Below are positions 41,709 through 50,603 of a stretch of 64,000 bases of DNA, piece by piece (the stretch's first letter is position 1; the number at the start of each line of letters is the position of its first letter). Origin of the DNA: SIG587 sp045544035. Lineage in GTDB: Bacteria; Bacillota; Clostridia; Oscillospirales; Acutalibacteraceae. Below the pieces are notes generated by a model, which was given only the letters and a program-made list of their open reading frames with translations, was not told the DNA's origin and searched no databases. The stretch spans positions 1 to 64,000 of the forward strand of contig JAZPYE010000008.1 of NCBI GenBank assembly GCA_045544035.1, given 5' to 3'. A program made the position numbers and the translations under genes.

Positions 41709-42794
41709 ATGAAAAATTACAAAGTAGGTATTATCGGCGCTACAGGTATGGTAGGTCAGCGCTTTTGCCTTCTTTTAGCCGACCACCCAAATTTCGATGT
41801 GACAGTTCTTGCTGCCAGCCCCCGTTCCAAAGGCAAAAAGTTTGAGGAATGTGTTAAAGACCGTTGGGCAATGACTGCACCAATTCCCGAAAAACTTAAA
41901 AACATGGTTGTTTTAAGTGCAACTGAGGATATTGAGGAAATAGTAAGTCAGGTTGATTTCGTTTTCTGCGCAGTTGATATGAAAAAGGATGAAATCAAAG
42001 CACTTGAGGAGCTTTACGCAAAACACGAGTGCCCCGTTATTTCCAATAACAGTGCACACCGCGGCACTAAAGATGTTCCCATGATTGTTCCCGAAATCAA
42101 TGCCGACCACGCAAAGGTTATCGAGAGCCAGAGAAAGCGCCTTGGCACAAAGCGTGGCTTTGTTGCTGTTAAATCCAACTGCTCGCTTCAAAGCTATGTT
42201 CCCGCAATTTATCCTCTTTCAAAATTTGGTGTAGATAAAGTTTTGGTTTGCACCTATCAGGCAATTTCAGGTGCCGGCAAAACCTTTGAGCGCTGGCCCG
42301 AAATGGTTGATAATGTTATTCCCTTTATTGGCGGTGAGGAGGAAAAAAGCGAACAGGAGCCCCTTAAAATTTGGGGTAAGGTTAAGGATGGCGAAATTGT
42401 TAATGCCACCGAGCCTAAGTTTACCGCTCAGTGCATTCGTGTTCCCGTTTCCGATGGTCACATGGCTGCAGTGTTCGTTTCCTTTAAGGATGGCAAAAAG
42501 CCCACTAAAGAACAAATTCTTGAAGCCTGGGCTAATTACAGTGGCCGTCCTCAAGAACTTGCCCTTCCCCACGCTCCAAAACAGTTCCTCCACTATTTCA
42601 CCGAGGATAATATGCCCCAAACCAAGCTCCACCGTGACCTTGAGGGCGGTATGGCAGTTTCCATCGGCAGACTCAGAGAGGATTCACAGTACGATTACAA
42701 GTTTGTTTGCCTTTCCCACAACACCTTAAGAGGTGCCGCAGGCGGCGCAGTTCTGCTTGCTGAGCTTCTTTGTGCTGAGGGTTACATGGACTAA
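41709..42794 (+). CDS. asd: Aspartate-semialdehyde dehydrogenase (fungal/archaeal-type)
   Basis: Reduces aspartyl phosphate to the semialdehyde at the entry to lysine, threonine and methionine synthesis (361 residues). The NADP loop is GATGMVGQRF, the catalytic Cys is in KSNCSLQSYVPA, and the His in RVPVSDGHMAAVFV. The SNCSLQ context and length match the branch typical of archaea, fungi and many Clostridia. First of asd-dapA-dapB. Confidence 0.95.
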   Translation: MKNYKVGIIGATGMVGQRFCLLLADHPNFDVTVLAASPRSKGKKFEECVKDRWAMTAPIPEKLKNMVVLSATEDIEEIVSQVDFVFCAVDMKKDEIKALEELYAKHECPVISNNSAHRGTKDVPMIVPEINADHAKVIESQRKRLGTKRGFVAVKSNCSLQSYVPAIYPLSKFGVDKVLVCTYQAISGAGKTFERWPEMVDNVIPFIGGEEEKSEQEPLKIWGKVKDGEIVNATEPKFTAQCIRVPVSDGHMAAVFVSFKDGKKPTKEQILEAWANYSGRPQELALPHAPKQFLHYFTEDNMPQTKLHRDLEGGMAVSIGRLREDSQYDYKFVCLSHNTLRGAAGGAVLLAELLCAEGYMD

Positions 42795-42815
42795 TTTTTA
42801 AAAAAGGTGTTTTTT

Positions 42816-43706
42816 ATGAAAAAAAGAATCTTTACCGGTGCAGGCACAGCGCTTGTTACCCCCTTTAATGAAGATTACAGCGTAAACTATGATGCACTCC
42901 GCTTTCTTGTTAACGACCAAATTGAAAAAGGCATTGACTCCCTTATCATCTGCGGAACAACCGGCGAAGGCTCTACCCTTTCCCACGAGGAGCACGTTAG
43001 GGTTATTGCTGAAGCCATTGAGGTAGCAAACGGCCGTGTTCCCATTGTTGCAGGAACAGGTAGTAACGACACCGCTTATTCGGTTAAGCTTTCAAAGGAA
43101 GCCGCCACTCTTGGTGCCGATGCACTTTTGCAGGTGACCCCTTACTATAATAAGACCTCACAGCGAGGCCTTATTGCTCACTACACCGAGATTGCAAAAA
43201 GCGTTGACCTTCCTATGATTTTATACAACGTTCCCTCAAGAACGGGTATGAAGATTGCTGTTGACACCTACAAACAGCTTTCCAAAATTGACAACATTGT
43301 TGCAACCAAGGAAGCCAGTGGCGACCTCGAGCTCGTACGTCAAATTCGCGAAACCTGTGGCGATGACCTTGGCATTTATTCAGGCAACGATGACCAGGTT
43401 TATGATATTTTAAAGCTTGGCGGCATTGGTGTTATTTCGGTGTTCTCCAACATTTTCCCCGCTGAACTTCACCAGCTTTGCCAACATTTCTTTGATGGCA
43501 ATAAGGCAAAGAGCGAGGAAATGCAAAAGCATTATTTAGACATTATGAACGGCCTGTTTATGGATGTTAACCCCATCCCCGTTAAGGATGCAATGGCGAT
43601 GCTCGGAATGAATGTAGGTCCCCTTCGCCTTCCCCTTTTAACAATGGATGATGAGCACAAGGCACAAATGCTTGCCCTTCTTAAAAAATACGGTCTTTTA
43701 AAATAA
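42816..43706 (+). CDS. dapA: 4-hydroxy-tetrahydrodipicolinate synthase
   Basis: Condenses pyruvate with aspartate semialdehyde (296 residues, TIM barrel). Motifs are GTTGEGSTLSHEEH, YYNKTSQRGL, LYNVPSRTG with the triad Tyr, and the Schiff-base Lys in NIVATKEASGD. ATG at 42816 follows AAAGGTG; a GTG at 42807 is an inferior alternative. Cotranscribed with asd (21-bp gap). Confidence 0.97.
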   Translation: MKKRIFTGAGTALVTPFNEDYSVNYDALRFLVNDQIEKGIDSLIICGTTGEGSTLSHEEHVRVIAEAIEVANGRVPIVAGTGSNDTAYSVKLSKEAATLGADALLQVTPYYNKTSQRGLIAHYTEIAKSVDLPMILYNVPSRTGMKIAVDTYKQLSKIDNIVATKEASGDLELVRQIRETCGDDLGIYSGNDDQVYDILKLGGIGVISVFSNIFPAELHQLCQHFFDGNKAKSEEMQKHYLDIMNGLFMDVNPIPVKDAMAMLGMNVGPLRLPLLTMDDEHKAQMLALLKKYGLLK

Positions 43707-43727
43707 AATTAAATGGGATGTGAAAAA

Positions 43728-44483
43728 ATGACCAATATCATTTTAAGCGGTTGCGGCGGAAAAATGGGCGGCGTTATAACCGATATTGTGAAATCCGATG
43801 AAAACGCTGACATTGTTTGCGGTCTTGATATCAGCGAAAACATTTCCCGTGGCTACCCCGTTTATAAATCAGCCGAGGATATTAAAGAGACAGCCGATGT
43901 CATTATCGACTTTTCTCACCCCAGCGCCCTTGACGGAATTTTAAAGCTTGCAAAAGCAAAAAACATTCCCGTTGTTTTGGCAACCACGGGCTACACTGAA
44001 AATGAAATTGAAAAAATCAAGGAAGCCGCAAAGGAAATCCCCGTTTTCTTTACCTTTAATTTTTCTCTTGGCGTAAACCTGCTGGTTGCCCTTTCCAAAA
44101 AGGCGGCGGCAGTGCTTGGCAATGATTTTGACATTGAAATTGTTGAAAAGCACCACAACCAAAAGCTTGATGCCCCTTCGGGTACCGCAATAATGCTGGC
44201 AAATGCTTTGAGCAGCGTTTTTGATGATAAAATGATGTACGAATATGACCGACATTCAAAGCGTGCAAAACGCGCAAAGAATGAAATCGGTATACATTCG
44301 GTCCGTGGCGGCACAATTGTCGGCGAGCACGACGTTATTTTTGCGGGCCGTGATGAGGTTATCACCCTCTCCCACTCCGCCGGCTCAAAACAGGTTTTTG
44401 CCGCAGGCGCGGTTAAAGCCGCAAAATTTATTGCTTGCAAAGCACCAGGCATGTATGATATGAACGATGTCATAAAATTCTAA
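43728..44483 (+). CDS. dapB: 4-hydroxy-tetrahydrodipicolinate reductase
   Basis: NAD(P)H-dependent reductase following DapA (251 residues). The Rossmann loop is SGCGGKMG, the substrate motif is EKHHNQKLDAPSGTA (catalytic His and Lys), and the C-terminal RGGTIVGEHDV block is canonical. ATG at 43728 gives the usual short N-terminus. Ends at a terminator. Confidence 0.97.
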   Translation: MTNIILSGCGGKMGGVITDIVKSDENADIVCGLDISENISRGYPVYKSAEDIKETADVIIDFSHPSALDGILKLAKAKNIPVVLATTGYTENEIEKIKEAAKEIPVFFTFNFSLGVNLLVALSKKAAAVLGNDFDIEIVEKHHNQKLDAPSGTAIMLANALSSVFDDKMMYEYDRHSKRAKRAKNEIGIHSVRGGTIVGEHDVIFAGRDEVITLSHSAGSKQVFAAGAVKAAKFIACKAPGMYDMNDVIKF

Positions 44484-44487
44484 ATAA

Positions 44488-44521
44488 AAAGGCACGGACT
44501 TTTCACAGTCCGTGCCTTTAA
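44488..44521 (+). terminator. Terminator of asd-dapA-dapB
   Basis: Perfect 13-bp stem AAAGGCACGGACT / AGTCCGTGCCTTT with a 6-base loop. It is the first element of the 305-bp gene-free stretch 44484-44788. Confidence 0.9.
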
Positions 44522-44663
44522 CTTTGTCTATGTGGCTATATGAAAACTTACTTTGGTGGTCTTACCCTGTGGATAAATACCCCGAAATCCATTTGTTATG
44601 CGATAAAAACGCTAATATTGTATTATAAATCTTATTTATATAATATAATTATTGTTAAAAGTG

Positions 44664-44692
44664 TTGATTTTTGTAATTGATAGTGGTATAAT
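44664..44692 (+). promoter_or_regulatory. Promoter of the surface-polysaccharide cluster
   Basis: TTGATT (44664-44669), 17-bp spacer, TATAAT (44687-44692) preceded by TGG (extended -10). About 90 bases of AT-rich leader separate it from the first gene. Between the terminator and this promoter nothing recognisable is seen. Confidence 0.75.
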
Positions 44693-44788
44693 TATTGTGA
44701 TTTATTGGGTAAAAATTTCTCAAGAGTTTTTCGGTATGTATACAAAACCAACAAAAAACAAGAAAAAGAATTTGAGACGGTATAAATT

Positions 44789-45607
44789 ATGTCATTAGAG
44801 TATTTTTACATAACAAACGATGCTGATATTGCCAAAGCCTGCGAGAGAGCCGGCGTTGACCGAATTTTTATTGATATGGAATATATTGGCAAGTCCCAGC
44901 GGCAGGGCGGGCTTGACACGGTACAAAATCACCACACCATCGAAGATGTAAAAAACATAAGAGCGGCTATAAACAAATCAAAGCTTCTTGTAAGGGTTAA
45001 CCCAATACACGATGGTTCCGAAAATGAAATTAACGCCGTTATTGATGCGGGCGCAGATTTTATAATGCTTCCAATGTGGAAATCGGCAAAGGAAGTAGAA
45101 ACATTTTATGAAATAGTGTGCGGCAGGGTCAAAACAATTCTTTTACTTGAAACCGATGAAGCACGACTTTGCATTGATGAGGTTATAAAGCTTGATGGTG
45201 TTGATGAAATATACATCGGCCTTAATGACCTGCATTTAAGCCAGCATAAAAAATTTATGTTTGAACTTTATACCGATGGAACGGTTGATGAAATCGTATC
45301 AAAGTTAAAATCTGCAAATATAAAATTCGGCGTAGGCGGCGTAGGCAAGGTTAACTGCAACAATCTTTTGCCCGCCGAAAACGTTTTGTGCGAGCATTAT
45401 AGGCTCGGTTCTTCTATGGTTATTCTTGCGCGGGCATTTTGCGATTATACAAAATACACCGCTAAAGAATTTGAAAACATAATGACTGCAGGCATAGCCG
45501 AAAACCGCGAGTTTGAAAAAACTATTGCAGAAAAACCGTCAGATTACTTTAATAAAGTACATAACGAAACAAAAATAATAATTGAAAAAATTAAGGCGAA
45601 CAAATGA
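44789..45607 (+). CDS. HpcH/HpaI aldolase-family protein
   Basis: 272-residue TIM-barrel protein of the phosphoenolpyruvate/pyruvate-aldolase superfamily. Landmarks are RIFIDMEY (barrel start), LLVRVNPI, GADFIMLPMWKSAKE, ILLLETDEA with the metal Glu, and YIGLNDLHLS with the metal Asp. In polysaccharide clusters such proteins are thought to make or cleave a keto-acid sugar precursor; the substrate is unknown. First gene after the cluster promoter. Confidence 0.8.
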   Translation: MSLEYFYITNDADIAKACERAGVDRIFIDMEYIGKSQRQGGLDTVQNHHTIEDVKNIRAAINKSKLLVRVNPIHDGSENEINAVIDAGADFIMLPMWKSAKEVETFYEIVCGRVKTILLLETDEARLCIDEVIKLDGVDEIYIGLNDLHLSQHKKFMFELYTDGTVDEIVSKLKSANIKFGVGGVGKVNCNNLLPAENVLCEHYRLGSSMVILARAFCDYTKYTAKEFENIMTAGIAENREFEKTIAEKPSDYFNKVHNETKIIIEKIKANK

Positions 45608-45645
45608 AACTGCTTCTAACAGGTGCCTTTAAGTGCACACTTTCA
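45604..45645 (+). pseudogene. Possible remnant of a D-2-hydroxyacid dehydrogenase-like gene (N-terminus only)
   Basis: A 13-codon frame beginning MKLLLTGAFKCT stops at once. The MKxLLTGAF start is what I recall for NAD-dependent hydroxyacid dehydrogenases that often follow HpcH-type aldolases in glycan clusters. ATG overlaps the aldolase stop. The rest of the gene is absent, and the acyltransferase starts 43 bp later. Confidence 0.35.
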
Positions 45646-45688
45646 TAAGTTTATGCAATGAATATGTCTGAAATGGGGTAGCGTTAAA

Positions 45689-46720
45689 TTGAATAATTTT
45701 TCCTTAAAAAAATTATTAGCTGTAAAATCTTATCAAAACAAAAATATAGTTTTGGCTTTTGTATTTTTGCGCTTTCTTGCAACATGTCTAATTACTAACA
45801 CCCACTATAATGACGTCTACCCTATTAAAAGCTTGGCAGTTGGCGGTCTTTTGGGAGATGTGTTGTTTTTTGTTGTTTCCGGTTTTGTTCTAACAAGGGA
45901 AACTAACGAAAAGTTCCTTTCGTGGTATGGAAAACGAGTATTGAGAATATATCCAACTGTGTTTGTTGGCGTCATCTTTTATATAATAACCGGATATACA
46001 ACAATACAGCACATAAATAATATCGGTTGGTTTACTGCATTTGTATTTCCGTCTTTTTTTGTTTTTGCTGCCACAATTATTTTACTTTACATACCATTCT
46101 TTTTAATAAATAAAATTAACGACAAAAAGTGGTTTTTAACAATTTTTGCGGTTGTTGTTTTTGCTTGGATTATAACATATGTTTTCTTTTTTGACAAAAC
46201 GGCATATCAAATGAATAACACCAATCATTGGATGATTGCTTTCCCTTATTTTATTGCAATGATGTTCGGTTCATACATTAGAAAGTTCAATATAAAAAGC
46301 AGTAATATTTTAAAGGCCTTTTTCTGCTTCTTTTCTATTGTGTTTTTAATTTTATACTTTTTCTTAACAACGATGATAAGAGCAAATACCGTTTTATTGA
46401 ATTATCAAATTTTTGTTCAAATTTCGTTATTGCTTGCAATATTTTTCTTGGTTGCGTTTGTTTTTGGGCTTGAAAATTGGTTTAAGGGATTTCCAAAATG
46501 GTTATTGGCAACAGTTAATTTTATTGCTAATTTCACTTTGGAAATTTACATAATACAAAGACCGATTATTTCATGCTTTTCACATATTCTGTTCCCGTTC
46601 AATTGGATTATCATAACTTTGACAATATTTATTTCGGCCATCATTTTAAAGATTTTTATTAATTTTATTGTTGAGGCATCAAAATTTTGCTTTTGTAAAT
46701 TATTTAAAAAAGTTGGTTAA
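45689..46720 (+). CDS. Acyltransferase family 3 membrane protein
   Basis: 343 residues with about ten predicted membrane helices; the family O-acetylates surface sugars. The family signature is FLRFLATCLITNTHY (catalytic-type His) near residue 30, followed by FFVVSGFVLT and WYGKRVLRIYP. Start TTG at 45689 follows a GGGGTAG site. It is near the front of the cluster, so it may modify the repeating unit. Confidence 0.85.
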   Translation: MNNFSLKKLLAVKSYQNKNIVLAFVFLRFLATCLITNTHYNDVYPIKSLAVGGLLGDVLFFVVSGFVLTRETNEKFLSWYGKRVLRIYPTVFVGVIFYIITGYTTIQHINNIGWFTAFVFPSFFVFAATIILLYIPFFLINKINDKKWFLTIFAVVVFAWIITYVFFFDKTAYQMNNTNHWMIAFPYFIAMMFGSYIRKFNIKSSNILKAFFCFFSIVFLILYFFLTTMIRANTVLLNYQIFVQISLLLAIFFLVAFVFGLENWFKGFPKWLLATVNFIANFTLEIYIIQRPIISCFSHILFPFNWIIITLTIFISAIILKIFINFIVEASKFCFCKLFKKVG

Positions 46721-46724
46721 TGGT

Positions 46725-47381
46725 ATGAAACAAACATTTTATAAAAAACATTTAAAGAGATGGATAGATTTTTCTTGTTCATTGATAATGCTTCTATTAA
46801 TTTGGCCGATATTATTACTTATCATAATTGCTATAAAGCTTGATTCAAAGGGTCCGGCGATTTTTGTTCAAGATAGATTAACACTGGACGGAAAAGTTTT
46901 CAAAATATATAAAGCCAGAACAATGTGTGTTGATGCCGAAAAAAAAGGCACCGGTGCTTATTCTTTTGATGATGACCCGCGAATTACACGAGTAGGCAAA
47001 ATATTAAGAAAACTTAGTTTAGATGAGCTTTTTCAGTTGATAAATATATTGAAAGGTGATATGAGTTTTGTAGGACCGCGACCTATTCTTACATATCATC
47101 CTTGCAAGTATGAAGAGTATAACGAAAAAGAAAAAACAATTTTTACTGTTAGACCGGGAATTACTGGCTGGGCACAGGTTAATGGTAGAAATAGTGTTGA
47201 TTGGGTACAACGTTTTGAATTAAATGAATGGTATGTAGAGAACATATCATTGTTTTTAGATATAAAAATTTTGTTTTTAACTTTAATTCAGCTTTTTGTA
47301 AAAAAAGAAACTGTTATTAGTACAGAAACAGCAAAAACATTTAAAGAACAAAAGGAAGTTGCTAAATTAAATGCAAAATAA
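46725..47381 (+). CDS. Initiating sugar transferase (polyprenol-phosphate phosphoglycosyl transferase)
   Basis: 218-residue monotopic phosphoglycosyl transferase that would load the first sugar-1-phosphate onto undecaprenyl phosphate. After the N-terminal membrane helix (RWIDFSCSLIMLLLIWPILLL) come KLDSKGPAIFVQDR, FKIYKARTM and the catalytic-type LRKLSLDELFQLINILKGDMSFVGPRP block with its Asp-Glu, then RPGITGWAQVNGRN. ATG at 46725 gives the usual short cytosolic N-terminus. Defines the cluster as lipid-linked (Wzx/Wzy type). Confidence 0.93.
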   Translation: MKQTFYKKHLKRWIDFSCSLIMLLLIWPILLLIIIAIKLDSKGPAIFVQDRLTLDGKVFKIYKARTMCVDAEKKGTGAYSFDDDPRITRVGKILRKLSLDELFQLINILKGDMSFVGPRPILTYHPCKYEEYNEKEKTIFTVRPGITGWAQVNGRNSVDWVQRFELNEWYVENISLFLDIKILFLTLIQLFVKKETVISTETAKTFKEQKEVAKLNAK

Positions 47382-48414
47382 TGATGCTAAAAGATATTCT
47401 TTAAAACAACTTGAAGAGTTAAGTATTAAATCACTTAAAGCTCTCGGTATTAACGAAACCAATGCAAAAAAAATCACGGAATGTATGTTGGATGCGGATA
47501 TAAATGGCGTACATACCCACGGAATTCGTATGCTACCGGCATACATTGATAGATTGAAATCCGGTCAGTTTAGTTCTGATGATATTGAAATAACAAAAGA
47601 AACTCCTTCCTTTACTAAAATTGATGCAAAAAGTAGTGTAGGAATTTTATCAGCTATTAGTGCAACGGAAATTGCTATAAACAAGGCGAATAAATATGGC
47701 ATACATACAGTTTTTGTTAATAATGCCAATACCTATGGTCCAGCTTATTATTATGTCGAACTGATGGCTAAAAAAGGTCTTATAGGTTTCACCTGCAGCA
47801 ATTCGCCGGCAGCCATGCCTGCTGTAAACGGATTAGAAAAAATGCTTGGAACAAACCCTTTTGCTTTTGCATTTCCAACTTTAACACAAGATAATTTTAT
47901 ACTTGATATGGCAACAAGCATAGTTGCAAAATCAAAATTTGAAACCTGTAGATTAAACGGCGAAAAATTAGGACCAGGTTGGGCGCTAGACATTAATGGC
48001 AATCCTACAGATGACCCGATTGAAGCAATAAAGGGATTTGTTCTGCCAATGGCGGGCTTTAAGGGTTATGGTATTGCTATGATGATTGATATGCTTTCAG
48101 GTATGCTCTCTGGGGCAGCTTATTTAAACAAGGTTGGCAAATTTTATTCAAATGACTGTAAGGGCATGAACGTTGGTCAAATCTTTATTTCGATAGACCC
48201 TAAAATTGTTTACGGCGACGATTTTTATTTGGAAGCTGATGAATATATTAAAACTCTTAGAAACTCAAAAAGTGTTGCCGGTAAAAAGATTGTTTTACCG
48301 GGTGATGATAGAAAAGAACTAAAAGATAAATCCTTAAAATGCGGTGTTGTATTATCTGATGATACTGTGGAAAAATTACAAAATCTTTTTGGAAATACGT
48401 TAATCTTAAATTAA
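47371..48414 (+). CDS. Ldh-family (malate/L-lactate dehydrogenase-like) oxidoreductase
   Basis: NAD(P)-dependent dehydrogenase of the Ldh/YlbC/ComC family (347 residues). Landmarks are DADINGVHTHGIRMLPAYIDRL (catalytic-type His), VNNANTYGPAYYY, GFTCSNSPAAMPA, LGTNPFAFAFPT and GFKGYGIAMMIDMLSG. Its place between the initiating transferase and a glycosyltransferase suggests it makes a hydroxy- or keto-acid substituent, perhaps with the HpcH-type aldolase; this is inference. Confidence 0.85.
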   Translation: MQNNDAKRYSLKQLEELSIKSLKALGINETNAKKITECMLDADINGVHTHGIRMLPAYIDRLKSGQFSSDDIEITKETPSFTKIDAKSSVGILSAISATEIAINKANKYGIHTVFVNNANTYGPAYYYVELMAKKGLIGFTCSNSPAAMPAVNGLEKMLGTNPFAFAFPTLTQDNFILDMATSIVAKSKFETCRLNGEKLGPGWALDINGNPTDDPIEAIKGFVLPMAGFKGYGIAMMIDMLSGMLSGAAYLNKVGKFYSNDCKGMNVGQIFISIDPKIVYGDDFYLEADEYIKTLRNSKSVAGKKIVLPGDDRKELKDKSLKCGVVLSDDTVEKLQNLFGNTLILN

Positions 48415-48428
48415 AGTGAGGGACTGCT

Positions 48429-49550
48429 TTGAAAGTTTTATTAGTTGCTACCGTTCAAAGTCATATTTGTCAGTTTCATAAACCACTTATGAAGTTGCTT
48501 AAAGAAAACGGATATGAGGTTCATGTCGCCGCAAGGAATAATTTAGCCGAAAAAAACGGTCTTGCAATGGAATATGCCGATAAAGTGTTTAATATCCCTT
48601 TTACGCGTTCACCTATTACAAAGGATAATATAAGCGCGTATAAACGCTTAAAACAGATTATTAAAGACAATGATTATGATGTAATTCATTGCAATACACC
48701 AATGGGTGGCGTTATTACACGGCTGGTGTCTATTTTTTCTAAAAAGAATCCCCGTATAATATATACCGTGCACGGCTTTCATTTTTATAAGGGTGCGTCC
48801 AAAAAGAATTGGCTTATCTATTACCCGATAGAAAAGTTTTTATCACGTTTTACCGATACACTTATTACCATCAATAAAGAGGATTATACTCTTGCACGAG
48901 AAAAATTTCATGCGAAAAAAGTATATTATGTTCCTGGTGTAGGCGTTGATTTGCAAAAATTCAGTAAAAGTGCTGCCGATGAATTTGAAATAAAAAACAA
49001 ATTGAATATTCCCGAAAACAACACGGTATTTTTATCTATCGGTGAGCTTACTGACAGGAAAAACCATATTATTGCTTTAGAGGCATTAAAAATAATAAAA
49101 GAACAAATCGGATTAGAGAATGTTGTATATCTTATTTGCGGCAACGGAAAACTTAAAGATTATTTAGAAAGTAAAATATCAGAATTTGGTTTGGAAAACA
49201 TAGTAAAACTTTTAGGCTATCGCAGAGATATTCCTGAAATTTGTGCAATAACCGATTTATTTATTTTTCCTTCGTTGCAAGAAGGTCTTCCGGTTGCCTT
49301 GATGGAATCAATGGCAATGGAATTACCGTGTGTTGCAAGCCGCATAAGGGGTAACACCGATTTAATTGAAAATGATAACGGTGGTTATTTGTGTAATGCC
49401 AAAAGTGCAAAAGAATTTGCAGATGCTATAATAAAACTGTTAGAAAATCCCCAAAAACGCGAAGAAATGGTCATATATAACCGAAAAGTTATTGAAAAGT
49501 TTTCGGTAGAAAATGTTGTGGAAAAACTTAGAAAAATCTACTTTTCATAA
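48429..49550 (+). CDS. Glycosyltransferase family 4 (GT-B)
   Basis: 373 residues, GT-B fold. The N-terminal acceptor domain includes YDVIHCNTPMGGVITRL and YTVHGFHFYKGAS. The C-terminal donor domain includes SIGELTDRKNH, YLICGNGKLKDYL, KLLGYRRDIPE and the EX7E-type FPSLQEGLPVALMESMA. Start TTG at 48429 with GTGAGGG upstream. Donor and linkage are unknown. Confidence 0.9.
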   Translation: MKVLLVATVQSHICQFHKPLMKLLKENGYEVHVAARNNLAEKNGLAMEYADKVFNIPFTRSPITKDNISAYKRLKQIIKDNDYDVIHCNTPMGGVITRLVSIFSKKNPRIIYTVHGFHFYKGASKKNWLIYYPIEKFLSRFTDTLITINKEDYTLAREKFHAKKVYYVPGVGVDLQKFSKSAADEFEIKNKLNIPENNTVFLSIGELTDRKNHIIALEALKIIKEQIGLENVVYLICGNGKLKDYLESKISEFGLENIVKLLGYRRDIPEICAITDLFIFPSLQEGLPVALMESMAMELPCVASRIRGNTDLIENDNGGYLCNAKSAKEFADAIIKLLENPQKREEMVIYNRKVIEKFSVENVVEKLRKIYFS

Positions 49551-49592
49551 AAACAATATTATAAAACTATTTTAAATTTGGAGGATTATTAT

Positions 49593-50603
49593 ATGCCGTT
49601 TTTAAGTATAATAATACCTGTATATAACGCCGAAAAATATTTACAGGCGTGTTTTGACAGCATCAAGCGACAAAAATTTGCCGATTATGAGGTGATTGTT
49701 GTTGATGATGGCGCTACCGACAATAGCCCCGATATTTGTGATAAGTATGCAGAAAATGACAACAGAGTGAAGGTTTATCATTTGCAAAACGGCGGTGCTT
49801 CAAGGGCAAGAAATATTGGTTTTGACAAGGCAAATGGTAAATATGTATATTGCATTGATAATGACGATTGCATTTATGATGAAGACTATTTTACAAAAAT
49901 ATATGACTATCTGTCAAAAAACGAGGTAGATATATTACAAACCGGTGCAACCTATGTTGCAGACACACCAAATGCTAAAAAAACAGTAGTAGATTATAAT
50001 GATGTTCCGGACTTTTCAAGTGATGAAATTGAAAAATATTTTGATTGGCTTGTAAAAAACAATCAATATGAAATATCTTGTTGGACAAAAATTATTAAAA
50101 CCGATTTTTTGCGAGAAAATAAACTGTATTTTGATGAAACTCTTGTAATAGAGGACATTGATTGGAATTTGCGGTTTTTACAGTGTGTTAAAAGCTATGG
50201 AATTCTTAAAATAGCAAGTTATATTCATGTTTTTCGTAAAGGTTCGATTACTTCTGCAAAAGGAGCTAAACGGCACAAAAATTGTATCGACTATATTGCA
50301 ACAATAAAAAAATACGCTGATTTATTTCAGACTAAGGATTTTTCTACGCAGTTAAATAAATCGCTCCTTTCTTTTCTTGCGTATCAGTATTACATAACCA
50401 TTGGCCTTGCTTCCACTCTCGATAAAGAATATAAAAAAGATATTAAAAAATCCTTAAAGCAGATTAAGTATATTATTAAATTCAGCAGTGGAAGACGACA
50501 AAAATTACTCAAATTGGTATATAACTTTTTTGGCTTTAATGCTTTAATTTTTGTATTAAGTTATTACTACAATCATCACAGAAAAAGGTGTAAAAAACAA
50601 TGA
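49593..50603 (+). CDS. Glycosyltransferase family 2 (GT-A)
   Basis: 336 residues. Residues 1-100 form the GT-A nucleotide-binding core: SIIIPVYNAEKYLQACFDSI, VIVVDDGATDNSPDI, GGASRARNIGFDKA and the metal-binding CIDNDDCIYD. A variable C-terminal acceptor region with hydrophobic segments follows. ATG at 49593 follows GGAGG; the longer frame has no ribosome site. Confidence 0.9.
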   Translation: MPFLSIIIPVYNAEKYLQACFDSIKRQKFADYEVIVVDDGATDNSPDICDKYAENDNRVKVYHLQNGGASRARNIGFDKANGKYVYCIDNDDCIYDEDYFTKIYDYLSKNEVDILQTGATYVADTPNAKKTVVDYNDVPDFSSDEIEKYFDWLVKNNQYEISCWTKIIKTDFLRENKLYFDETLVIEDIDWNLRFLQCVKSYGILKIASYIHVFRKGSITSAKGAKRHKNCIDYIATIKKYADLFQTKDFSTQLNKSLLSFLAYQYYITIGLASTLDKEYKKDIKKSLKQIKYIIKFSSGRRQKLLKLVYNFFGFNALIFVLSYYYNHHRKRCKKQ

